Shown here one piece after another: positions 18,020-26,367 of a stretch of DNA of 64,000 bases. The stretch comes from Bacteroidota bacterium (GTDB lineage Bacteria; Bacteroidota; Bacteroidia; Flavobacteriales; Flavobacteriaceae): the NCBI GenBank assembly GCA_023434025.1, contig JAEYTL010000021.1:186001-250000 (forward strand). The letters run 5' to 3'. Each line of letters starts with the position of its first letter. Within the stretch, counting starts at the first letter, position 1. The notes under the pieces are model-generated. The model made no database searches. It was not told where the DNA came from and saw only the letters and a program-made list of their open reading frames with translations. Position numbers and translations under genes: made by a program.

Positions 18020-18987
18020 AATTAAACGTTGACAATTTTGTCCTTGCTATCATCGGAATAATCATTACCGCTTATTTCTTTCCTCATTGGGGAAGCAAGG
18101 ACAGTATTGTTCCGCTCGATTTAATCGGAAGCATCGGCATAGCCTTGATTTTCTTTTTTTACGGATTAAAGTTAAGTCCTGATAAAATCAGGAGCGGTTT
18201 AAAGAACTGGAAATTGCATGTGCTGGTGCAATCAACAACCTTTCTCCTCTTTCCGCTAACCGTTTTGCTCTTTCGCCCGCTTGTTCAAACTGATCACGGT
18301 GAGCTTATATGGTTGTCTTTTCTCTTTCTGGCCGCCTTGCCCTCTACCGTTTCTTCTTCGGTGGTCATGGTATCTATGGCAAAAGGCAATATTCCGGCTG
18401 CCATATTCAATGCCAGTATTTCGGGACTCATCGGTATAGCCATTACTCCTCTCTGGATGGGCTTGTTTCTGAAAAATGCCTCTGCAGAATTTGAACTGGG
18501 AAGCATCTACCTGAAATTAATGACCGAAATCCTTGTTCCGGTCATCTTTGGAATTGCCCTGCAAAAATACGGATCTGCCTTTGCTCATCGCTATGCTAAA
18601 CAGTTATCAATATTTGACAAAACAATTATTCTGTTGATTATTTACAAAAGCTTTGCCGAATCGTTTGAAGAAAACGTATTCAGTTCAGTGAGTGTCTCCG
18701 ATTTACTTTTTATCGGTCTGACCACAACTGTTCTTTTTTATGCCATTTATCACCTGACCGGATTATTGTCTAAATGGCTTAAATTTACTCCTGAGGATCA
18801 GATTACAGCTCAATTTTGCGGAACCAAAAAATCATTGGTGCACGGAACGGTTTTTTCAAAAATTCTCTTTCCGGCTTCCATGCCGGTCGGTATAATTCTG
18901 CTTCCGCTCATGTTATTTCATGCTTCACAGATTTTTATTGTGAGTATCATTGCGTCTAAACTGGCCCGAAAAAATAACCCGACATAA
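18016..18987 (+). CDS. Bile acid:sodium symporter family transporter (SBF-like)
   Basis: A 323-residue inner-membrane carrier with about ten hydrophobic helices, of the SBF-like/YfeH branch (SIGIALIFFFYGLKLSPDKI; FLAALPSTVSSSVVMVSMAKGN). Substrates in this branch are largely unknown. Its start overlaps the stop of the CzcA-like permease by 4 bp. That coupling suggests a function tied to the pump, for instance moving a metal complex or counter-ion across the inner membrane; this is inference. The GNAT gene follows after 17 bp. Confidence 0.88.
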   Translation: MKLNVDNFVLAIIGIIITAYFFPHWGSKDSIVPLDLIGSIGIALIFFFYGLKLSPDKIRSGLKNWKLHVLVQSTTFLLFPLTVLLFRPLVQTDHGELIWLSFLFLAALPSTVSSSVVMVSMAKGNIPAAIFNASISGLIGIAITPLWMGLFLKNASAEFELGSIYLKLMTEILVPVIFGIALQKYGSAFAHRYAKQLSIFDKTIILLIIYKSFAESFEENVFSSVSVSDLLFIGLTTTVLFYAIYHLTGLLSKWLKFTPEDQITAQFCGTKKSLVHGTVFSKILFPASMPVGIILLPLMLFHASQIFIVSIIASKLARKNNPT

Positions 18988-19004
18988 CCGATTCAAAAAA
19001 AGAT

Positions 19005-19463
19005 ATGGCACAGATAATCACTTATCATCCTGATTACAAACCAGATTTTATCCGACTGAATGAAGCCTGGCTGAACGAGTATTTTTCTGTTGAACCCCAT
19101 GACAACGAAGTTTTTAACAACCTTGAGACATTAATCCTCCAGCGTGGCGGTGAACTGTTTTTTTGCCTTCACGAAAACAAAATTGTAGGAACGGTTGCCT
19201 TGCAGCCGGATGAGCACAATAACCTGGAATTGTCTAAAATGGCTGTTGACAAAAATTTTCAAGGCTTAGGCTTTGCCAATTTATTGATGGAAGAAGCCAT
19301 TAATTATGCTGTCAGGAAAGGGGTTAATCAGCTCTTTCTGCTTTCTAACCGGAAATTAGAGGCTGCCATCCGGCTATATTCCAAATTTGGTTTTACCGAA
19401 ATTCCCCTTCCTGAAACGGACTATGCAAGAGTTGATATTGCTATGGCATTAAAAATTAAATAA
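19005..19463 (+). CDS. GNAT family N-acetyltransferase
   Basis: A 152-residue GCN5-related acetyltransferase. The acetyl-CoA loop is visible as VDKNFQGLGFANLLMEEAI (motif Q-x-x-G-x-G/A), followed by RLYSKFGFTEIP near the C-terminus. It uses acetyl-CoA to acetylate an amine; the acceptor is unknown. It is the last gene of the metal-pump operon and is convergent with the AraC gene. No clear terminator hairpin is seen in the 78-bp gap. Confidence 0.9.
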   Translation: MAQIITYHPDYKPDFIRLNEAWLNEYFSVEPHDNEVFNNLETLILQRGGELFFCLHENKIVGTVALQPDEHNNLELSKMAVDKNFQGLGFANLLMEEAINYAVRKGVNQLFLLSNRKLEAAIRLYSKFGFTEIPLPETDYARVDIAMALKIK

Positions 19464-19541
19464 TTCAACAAATTATTTTCAGGCTTTTTTATAAATCAAA
19501 AATGAATTCAGTTCTATCAAAAATTATCTGCTGACTTTTGC

Positions 19542-20369
19542 TTATTGATTGCTCATTTGACTGATTAATTCCGTTGGAGCATAGCCAAATTGTTTTTTAA
19601 AGGCATACGAAAAATGTGATAAGTTTTCAAACCCGATTTCATAATAAACCTCCACGGGCTTTTTGTTTTTTCCGGCAAGTTCATAATGGGCTAGCTCCAA
19701 CCGCTTTTTGGTCAGCCATCGCTGTGGGGTGGAATGGAATGCTTTCTGAAAATCACGTTTAAAGGTTGTCAGACTTCGGCCGGTCAGGTATCCGAATTTT
19801 TCCAGCGGCATGTTGAACATAAAGTTCTTTTCCATAAAAGCGGCCAAATCAATCTTGCCGGGTTCTTCAAAATTATTCAGAACAGAATCGATATTACCAT
19901 CAATGGTTCTGAGAATGCTGATGGCTTCGGTAATTTTTAACGAGGCAATCTGTTCAGGAAAGTTTTGCTGCATTTCAAAATAGGGAATCAAAGAGAACAG
20001 GCAGCTTTCCAATAACGGGTGTTCCCTGAACCCGATAATTTTTGAACCCGGAATTTTTGATTTTACAGGTTCATGGCTATAGAATTCCCGGAGTCTTTTC
20101 ACCGACAAATGCATTGCAACAGCTTTATGGGGCAATCCGTCTTTGGGATAATTGATAATGGTTGCCAATTGGTTTCTCGGAATCAGAAAAGTACTTCCCG
20201 CTCCAAACACAAAACGTGCATCAGCCTGAATGATTTTTGTTTCACCGGAAATCAGCCAAACCAACAAATGGTCATCAAATGCTGCTTCGGTCTTAAACAA
20301 CTTTCCTTCGTAGCAGGATAGTTTGATTTCCGGATTGATGTAATTAACCTGATAATCCATATTGCTCAT
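19542..20369 (-). CDS. AraC family transcriptional regulator
   Basis: A 275-residue regulator with an N-terminal cupin-like sensor region and a C-terminal double helix-turn-helix (about 180-270; LTGRSLTTFKRDFQKAFHSTP and YEIGFENLSHFSYAFKKQFG). It follows the SDR gene by 18 bp on the same strand, so the two form an operon with the regulator second. Two 18-bp direct repeats 23 bp apart lie before the operon (21440-21480), the arrangement AraC-type activators bind. Inducer unknown. Confidence 0.93.
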   Translation of the reverse strand: MSNMDYQVNYINPEIKLSCYEGKLFKTEAAFDDHLLVWLISGETKIIQADARFVFGAGSTFLIPRNQLATIINYPKDGLPHKAVAMHLSVKRLREFYSHEPVKSKIPGSKIIGFREHPLLESCLFSLIPYFEMQQNFPEQIASLKITEAISILRTIDGNIDSVLNNFEEPGKIDLAAFMEKNFMFNMPLEKFGYLTGRSLTTFKRDFQKAFHSTPQRWLTKKRLELAHYELAGKNKKPVEVYYEIGFENLSHFSYAFKKQFGYAPTELISQMSNQ

Positions 20370-20387
20370 CGCACAAAGTTACAAATA

Positions 20388-21383
20388 TCAACTCAGTTCA
20401 AATGTTATCCCAGTCATTTCTTCACTTAATTTCCACAATCGTTTTGCGTTGGATTCATCTAAGGAATACGCTTTGACTCCGCCTATACTGGTTTCATCTG
20501 AACTTAAACGTGCTACCTCAACATTTTCACAATACACTCCGCCCAAATGAGTAAGCAAAGGACTGGTGGCACACCACACTGTTGTTGCTGCCCCTTGCGG
20601 AATGGTTTTCAACGAAGCCTTAACTTCCGGCAACAGGTTTCCTTCTGCATCAACATAGCCTAATTTTTGAAATAAATCTAACGGTGCTTCTCTTGATAAT
20701 TCGGTTTCGCCAACAGAACCGGGGCATAATGCATAACTTCTGATATTATATGCTTTTGCACGATGGTCTAATTCTAAAGAAAAAAGATTGACTGCCGTTT
20801 TAGATTGTCCGTATCCCAGTAAGGTTTCATACTCCCGGTACAGGAAATGCGGGTCTTCAAAATTAAAACCGGAAAACTGGTGTCCGCCGGAAGATACATT
20901 GACCACTCTTGCTCCGTTTGCTCTTTTCAGAGCCGGGAACAATCTTGCCGTCAGCTGAAAATGAGCTAAATAATTAACTGCTAATTGCGATTCGAATCCG
21001 CGACTGTCTCTGCGAAGTGGTACCCACATAATTCCGGCATTGTTAATCAGTACATGAAGAGGTCTTTCTGATACAAGGAACTTTTCGGCAAAAGCATCAA
21101 TCGATTCAGGCTTTGATAAATCTAATTCCTCTAATACCACATTGGGAATTCCAAGGAGGTTCCTTCGGGCTTTTTCGATGTCCCGTGCCGGAACGATTAC
21201 GGTTACTCCTGCTTTTGATAAGGTTTTCACTGTTTCCAATCCAATACCGGTGTTTCCTCCGGTTACGATGGCAATTTTTCCGGTCAGGTCAATGCATTTG
21301 ATTACTGCTGTTGTAGTTGATTTTGCGTTGAAGCCTGAACCGATGGGTTGTTGTAATGCTCCCTGATAATTGTTTTGTCTCAT
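20388..21383 (-). CDS. Short-chain dehydrogenase/reductase
   Basis: A 331-residue NAD(P)-dependent SDR. Visible motifs in order: cofactor loop TGGNTGIG, NNAG, the Ser of NVSSGG and the catalytic YGQSK (Tyr and Lys). It is most like the WWOX/retinol-dehydrogenase-type SDRs common next to AraC regulators. An N-terminal extension of about 28 residues precedes the Rossmann fold. Substrate unknown. A -7 box TACTTTTG (21421-21414) and AraC-type repeats precede the gene, so it is probably induced by the co-transcribed AraC protein. Confidence 0.92.
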   Translation of the reverse strand: MRQNNYQGALQQPIGSGFNAKSTTTAVIKCIDLTGKIAIVTGGNTGIGLETVKTLSKAGVTVIVPARDIEKARRNLLGIPNVVLEELDLSKPESIDAFAEKFLVSERPLHVLINNAGIMWVPLRRDSRGFESQLAVNYLAHFQLTARLFPALKRANGARVVNVSSGGHQFSGFNFEDPHFLYREYETLLGYGQSKTAVNLFSLELDHRAKAYNIRSYALCPGSVGETELSREAPLDLFQKLGYVDAEGNLLPEVKASLKTIPQGAATTVWCATSPLLTHLGGVYCENVEVARLSSDETSIGGVKAYSLDESNAKRLWKLSEEMTGITFELS

Positions 21384-21413
21384 TTTAAAAATTTTTACTT
21401 ATTATTCATGAGA

Positions 21414-21480
21414 CAAAAGTAAGACAGGCATTTTGAGGTAACTTTGTTTAAACGTCCGAAAAAACTTTGTTTAAAAGACC
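21414..21480 (-). promoter_or_regulatory. Promoter with AraC-type direct repeats before the SDR-AraC operon
   Basis: Two 18-bp copies of AACTTTGTTTAAAnGnCC (plus-strand reading) at 21440-21457 and 21463-21480, offset 23 bp. On the minus strand the -7 box TACTTTTG lies at 21421-21414. The inner repeat begins 18 bp from it and so replaces the -33 box, as expected for an activator. Confidence 0.55.
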
Positions 21481-21561
21481 ATGGTTACAGTTCGGTTAAA
21501 ACCGCTGATTTTGTAACCCTTATTATTTCTAAATTCTTAATACGAAAAATAATGTGGAGTC

Positions 21562-21602
21562 ATAAAAAAAACAGCCAGGCAAAAGTAATCGCCTGACTGT
21601 TT
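21562..21602 (-). terminator. Rho-independent terminator of the polysaccharide utilisation operon
   Basis: On the minus strand, AAACAGTCAGGC pairs with GCCTGGCTGTTT (one mismatch) around a 10-nt loop and is followed by a run of T. It starts about 20 bp after the stop of the GH97 gene. Confidence 0.85.
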
Positions 21603-21621
21603 ATTGAAAAAATTATTTTTC

Positions 21622-23763
21622 TTATAATTTTTTTATTCCTTTTACCGCATCTTTTCCGGCTTCTTTGATACTGATGGCATAACCGCCTCCGGCCGCCACA
21701 AATTGTGAAAGTACGGATTGATGAGTTACCAATACCTTTTTAATTGTATAAGCTTGCGGATTATTTTTATAATGGGCTTCTTTTGCATCCGCATAAATGG
21801 TGGCAATATATGTTTTTCCCTTATCTAAAAAATCAAATTTTAAGGTTGATGTCCTGGGTTGGTTTCCTCCAACACTACCCACAAACCAATCCGGTTTTCC
21901 TTTTGCCTTGCGGGCCACCGTAATGTATTGGCCGGGTTCAGCTTCCGTGTAAATACTATGATCCCAATCCAACGCTACATCTTTGATAAACTGAAATGCA
22001 TCCGGAAACCTGTTGTAATGTTCCGGAAAATCAGCCGCCATCTGCAACGGACTGTACATGGTTACATACAAAGCCAATTGATTTGCCAGGGTGCTGTTTA
22101 CATGTGATTTGTTATCCGGACTGAATTTCTGAATATCCATTTCAAAAATTCCCGGTGTATAATCCATCGGTCCGCCGATTAATCTTGTAAACGGCAAAAC
22201 CGTTACATGATTGGGTTTTGATCCGCCAAAAGCCTGGTATTCCGTTCCGCGGGCAGATTCGTTCCCGATCAGGTTCGGATAGGTTCTGGCCACTCCGGTT
22301 GGTCGTACGGCTTCATGGGCATTGACCATAATTTTGTATTCGGCTGCTTTTTCCAGGGCATACTGGTAATGGTTTACGAGCCACTGACTGTAATGGTTTT
22401 CGCCTCTGGGTAGAATATCGCCCACATAACCACTTTTTACGGCATCGTACCCATTGTCTTTCATGAACTGATAGGCTTTATCCATGTGCCGTTCATAATT
22501 ACGTACCGACGAAGATGTTTCATGATGCATAATCATTTTTACCCCTTTGCTTTTGGCATAATCTCTGATACCTGCCAAATCGAAATCCGGGTATGGCGTT
22601 ACAAAATCAAAAACATAGTCTTTGGAATTACCGAACCAGTCTTCCCAACCTTCATTCCACCCCTCTACCAATACTCCGTCAAATCCGTGTTCTGCTGCAA
22701 AATCGATATGCTTTTTTACATTTTCTGTCGTTGCTCCGTGCTTTCCGTTAGGTTTCGCTTTGGTATAATCGGTAACGCCTAATTGAACAGCCTGAAAATC
22801 ATCGGTATAAGCCCAGGAACTTTTCCCGGTAATCATTTCCCACCAAACCCCGATGTATTTGGTTGGTTTTATCCATGACGTATCTTCAATCTTGCAAGGT
22901 TCGTTAAGGTTATATGTCATTTTGGAAGCCAGAATGGTTCGGGCATCATCACTCACCATAATGGTTCTCCACGGCGAAACGGAAGGTGCCTGCAAATATC
23001 CTTTATCACCTCTGACGTCGGGTGTTAACCACGATTCAAAGACAAAATTCTTATCATCTAAATTCAAATGCATGCAGGCATAGTCAAGCAAGGCCGCTTC
23101 ATGCAAATTGATGTATAAACCATCGGTTGTTTTCATCATCAGGGAGGTTTGTACACCTGTAGGAGAAAAAGAAGTTTGCGATAAATTGCTGGTGATGGAA
23201 TTAGCCATTAACTTTCTGATTTCAGATAATTTTGATTCTGAATAATCATATTCCTGTGTATCATAATCACCCGGGATCCAAAAAGCGGTATGATCGCCGG
23301 TCATGGCAAATTGTGTCTTTTCTTCTTTGATGACAAAATGACCCAAATTCTTCTGCTCCGGAAATTCATAGCGGAAACCCAATCCGTCATCAAAAAGCCG
23401 AAAGCGGATAATCAATAAACGATTGGTTTCTTTTTGATTCAGAGTAACGGCCATTTCGTTATAATGGTTACGGATTTGGTTTACTTCGCCCCAAACCGGT
23501 TTCCATGTTTCATCAAAGGATGAGCTTTTTACATCAGCTACGGAAAAATCATTTAACAGCGATTTTTTGTCGTTTTTTAATTCCAAGCCTAATGAACTGG
23601 TTTTAATAACGCTTTTTCCTTTATAATTTAACCGGTAAGCCGGCACACCGTTATCTTTTAGAGTAAAAGTCATTTCCAGCTTTCCATCAGGCGATTTGAG
23701 TTGTTGTGCATTGCTTATAAAAATACTCAGGCAAAGGCAGGCCAGGATTGTTATTTTATTCAT
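21622..23763 (-). CDS. Glycoside hydrolase family 97 (SusB-like alpha-glucosidase)
   Basis: A 713-residue GH97 enzyme, last gene of the PUL operon. Signal peptide ends near SNAQ (residue 20). Order: N-terminal beta-sandwich, (beta/alpha)8 barrel (about 300-600) and C-terminal beta domain. Three acidic residues match the inverting members typified by SusB: Glu415 (MHHETS), Glu484 (NAHEAVRPTG) and Glu508 (ARGTEY). Inverting GH97s cut alpha-glucosidic bonds from the non-reducing end. In the periplasm it would turn imported isomalto-oligosaccharides into glucose. It starts 20 bp after the GH31 stop. Confidence 0.94.
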   Translation of the reverse strand: MNKITILACLCLSIFISNAQQLKSPDGKLEMTFTLKDNGVPAYRLNYKGKSVIKTSSLGLELKNDKKSLLNDFSVADVKSSSFDETWKPVWGEVNQIRNHYNEMAVTLNQKETNRLLIIRFRLFDDGLGFRYEFPEQKNLGHFVIKEEKTQFAMTGDHTAFWIPGDYDTQEYDYSESKLSEIRKLMANSITSNLSQTSFSPTGVQTSLMMKTTDGLYINLHEAALLDYACMHLNLDDKNFVFESWLTPDVRGDKGYLQAPSVSPWRTIMVSDDARTILASKMTYNLNEPCKIEDTSWIKPTKYIGVWWEMITGKSSWAYTDDFQAVQLGVTDYTKAKPNGKHGATTENVKKHIDFAAEHGFDGVLVEGWNEGWEDWFGNSKDYVFDFVTPYPDFDLAGIRDYAKSKGVKMIMHHETSSSVRNYERHMDKAYQFMKDNGYDAVKSGYVGDILPRGENHYSQWLVNHYQYALEKAAEYKIMVNAHEAVRPTGVARTYPNLIGNESARGTEYQAFGGSKPNHVTVLPFTRLIGGPMDYTPGIFEMDIQKFSPDNKSHVNSTLANQLALYVTMYSPLQMAADFPEHYNRFPDAFQFIKDVALDWDHSIYTEAEPGQYITVARKAKGKPDWFVGSVGGNQPRTSTLKFDFLDKGKTYIATIYADAKEAHYKNNPQAYTIKKVLVTHQSVLSQFVAAGGGYAISIKEAGKDAVKGIKKL

Positions 23764-23783
23764 TTGATTTATTTAATAGGTTT

Positions 23784-26303
23784 TTAATTTTCAATAATGA
23801 TTTTAGAAGACAAACCAGTGTCTGTCAGAACGACCGAAACAACACCCGATGCTTCATCCCAACTCCATGCAAATTTATTAAATTCACCGGTATTGACCGA
23901 TTGTAAAGCGGTTGTTTTTACCTTTTTTACTTTTTTACCGTCAACCGTTACATTTTTCGGTTTAACAGAGGTATGTAGTTTAACAACTATATTTCGTTGT
24001 TCCGGCTTATAACCATTCTCCTCTCTGGCGTGGATGGTTAAAGCATAACCTTCCTTGGCTGTTTTTCCTGTAAAAGTTGTTTTACTGAAAATATTCCGCT
24101 CATAGTCGCGACTTTCCCCATCATCTTCGTAAAGCGTGAAGGAAGATTCATTATTCAGTTTTCCGGGAAAAATTTCAAGGATAACAGGATAATCCGGTTG
24201 TTCATGTATATATTGCATCACTGGCATCATTGGCAGTATAGCTCCTTTTTTAACAAAAACCGGAATTCGATTCAGGGGGGCATCAACGGTTATCCATTTG
24301 GGTCCGCTGTAAACTGTTTTGCCATCATGAAAATCAATCCACTCCCCTTCCGGCACATAGACCGCTTTGGTAACCGCTCCTTTTTCGACAACCGGAGCCA
24401 CTAACAATTCTTTTCCCAACAAAAATTGTCCGTTTAACCGATAGGTTTCACTATCATCGGGATATTCCAGTAACAATGCCCTCATTAAAGGTAATCCTGT
24501 ATCATACGCTTCCCTTGCATAGGTGTAGGTGTAGGGAAACAACTTGTATTTTAATTCAATAGCCTCTCTGGAAATGTCTTCCGCTTCTTTACCAAAAACC
24601 CAGGGTTCCACGGCATTGTCTCCTTCGTGGTGTGCCCGGCTCAAGGGATTAAACACGCCAAACTGCATCCATCGCACATACAGTTCTGCCATAGCATCAT
24701 GGTCTTTAATATCACCACAATAACCTGAAATATCACAGGACCAGAAAGGAATAAGTCCCAATCCGGCCGAAAGCCCCACCGGAATCTGATTTGCCATTTG
24801 TTTCCAGCCTTCCAGCACATTACTGCCGTTCCCCGCATCACCGCTCCAACCAAAGGTATAACGCTGTAAACCGGCATAAGCAGCTCTTGTCATCTGGAAA
24901 ACACGTTTATTGGGGTTGTGTTTATAAAATTGTTCTGTCACCACTTTGTCCCAGGTAAAACCATAAACATTGTGAATTTCATCATGCATTCCCAAATAAT
25001 GCTTCATAAATAAACGGTCTGTGGTCTCTTCATTACTCCAGGCCGGTTCGCCCATATCTGTCCAAAACCCCCGTACACCATCGTTAAGAGGCTTCTGTTG
25101 GTAATTTCCCCACCAATCTGCTACTTCCGGTTTGGTAAAATCAACCACCCCACAGTTTCCTCCCCACGGCCAAGGCATGTCATAGGATTTTCCGGTGCGT
25201 ATATCCGTGGTAAAATAGCCTAATTTATCTGCCTCTTCCCATTGTTTTGTGTTGGCCTGTGAAATTACCGGATCTTGCGACAGAATCATTTTGAATCCCT
25301 TATCGTTCAATTCGCTAACCATCTGCTTCGGGTTTTTGTAATTATTCTTTTTCCAGTCAAAATCCTGTAAGCCTTCCACCCATCCGATATCCTGGTAAAT
25401 TATATCGCAGGGAATCTGTCTGGCTCTGAATTCAGAAGCCACTTCTTTTGCCTGATCTTCCCGGGTATATAATCCCCTGCATTGTGAAAACCCAAAGGCC
25501 CATTTGGGCGGCATAATCGGTTTTCCGGTTAACCCTATATAATGGCTAATGATTTGTTTGTAACTGTTTCCAAACATAAAATAATAAAGCATTTCGCCTC
25601 CCGGGGCTTCAAAAGAGTAATAATCATTAGATTCACTTCCGAATTTAAACTCGGTTTTGTAGGTATTGTCAAAAAAGATTCCGTAATTATAACTGCTCAT
25701 AAAAAAAGGAATACTTTTATACAAAGGATCTTCATTTACACTGTAGCAGGGTTTATCACTGTTCCACATTTTATAACTGCGTCCGCGGCGGTTTATCGGA
25801 CCCGTTTTTTCGCCCAAACCGAAAAACTGCTCGTCGGAGCGAAGTACTTTATAAGACAACAACTGATTATTTTCTTTAACAAAACCCATGTCGTTATAAT
25901 CACTAAAGAGTAATTTTTGGTATTTGTCAAAAATTTGCAGTTGAAAAGGTGTTTTATTCACCCGGATCCGCAGGGATTCCGTAAAGAGTTCATAGGCGGA
26001 TGCCTCTTCAGTCAAGTTAATAGAACCACTCCACCCCAGGTCTTCATTAATTACCGCAAATGATGCATTGCTTTGTGTAAAATTACCGTCAGGAGAGACC
26101 CAAACCTTGAGTACCTCACCGCTGCAAAGTTGCAACAGTACTTTTGAACCTCCGGAACAATTGAAGACCAGTTTATTTCCCGAAACGGCCGTATAGGAAA
26201 CACAGTTTCCCAATTTTTGACGGGTACCGCCGGTTGTTTGAGAAGCCGTATTTTCGGTATGCAGAAAACCTAAAAGAAGTACGATAACAAAATATTTTTT
26301 CAT
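23784..26303 (-). CDS. Glycoside hydrolase family 31 alpha-glucosidase
   Basis: An 839-residue GH31 retaining glycosidase with a signal peptide (first about 20 residues). An N-terminal beta-sandwich is followed by the catalytic barrel: the nucleophile is Asp416 in GFWTDMGEP and the acid/base is Asp489 in GWSGDAGNG. C-terminal beta domains include a DUF5110-like part. GH31 enzymes in dextran PULs act as alpha-1,6-glucosidases on short oligosaccharides. Xylosidase or other alpha-glucosidase activity cannot be ruled out from sequence. The gap to the GH66 gene holds a small hairpin. Confidence 0.94.
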   Translation of the reverse strand: MKKYFVIVLLLGFLHTENTASQTTGGTRQKLGNCVSYTAVSGNKLVFNCSGGSKVLLQLCSGEVLKVWVSPDGNFTQSNASFAVINEDLGWSGSINLTEEASAYELFTESLRIRVNKTPFQLQIFDKYQKLLFSDYNDMGFVKENNQLLSYKVLRSDEQFFGLGEKTGPINRRGRSYKMWNSDKPCYSVNEDPLYKSIPFFMSSYNYGIFFDNTYKTEFKFGSESNDYYSFEAPGGEMLYYFMFGNSYKQIISHYIGLTGKPIMPPKWAFGFSQCRGLYTREDQAKEVASEFRARQIPCDIIYQDIGWVEGLQDFDWKKNNYKNPKQMVSELNDKGFKMILSQDPVISQANTKQWEEADKLGYFTTDIRTGKSYDMPWPWGGNCGVVDFTKPEVADWWGNYQQKPLNDGVRGFWTDMGEPAWSNEETTDRLFMKHYLGMHDEIHNVYGFTWDKVVTEQFYKHNPNKRVFQMTRAAYAGLQRYTFGWSGDAGNGSNVLEGWKQMANQIPVGLSAGLGLIPFWSCDISGYCGDIKDHDAMAELYVRWMQFGVFNPLSRAHHEGDNAVEPWVFGKEAEDISREAIELKYKLFPYTYTYAREAYDTGLPLMRALLLEYPDDSETYRLNGQFLLGKELLVAPVVEKGAVTKAVYVPEGEWIDFHDGKTVYSGPKWITVDAPLNRIPVFVKKGAILPMMPVMQYIHEQPDYPVILEIFPGKLNNESSFTLYEDDGESRDYERNIFSKTTFTGKTAKEGYALTIHAREENGYKPEQRNIVVKLHTSVKPKNVTVDGKKVKKVKTTALQSVNTGEFNKFAWSWDEASGVVSVVLTDTGLSSKIIIEN

Positions 26304-26330
26304 AATTAAAGCGTATAACTTATTTAAAAC

Positions 26331-26349
26331 AGCTCTTGGTAACAGAGCT
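26331..26349 (-). other. Stem-loop between the GH66 and GH31 genes
   Basis: AGCTCT and AGAGCT pair around a 7-nt loop in the 64-bp gap. On the minus strand it is followed by GTTTTAAA. This is too weak for a full terminator but could set a partial stop or an mRNA end between surface and periplasmic enzymes. Confidence 0.35.
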
Positions 26350-26367
26350 TCTTGCCGAAAAACACGG

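Noticed and set aside
19464..19541. Gap between the GNAT and AraC genes checked for a terminator
   Set aside because: AT-rich, but I found no stem long enough to call.
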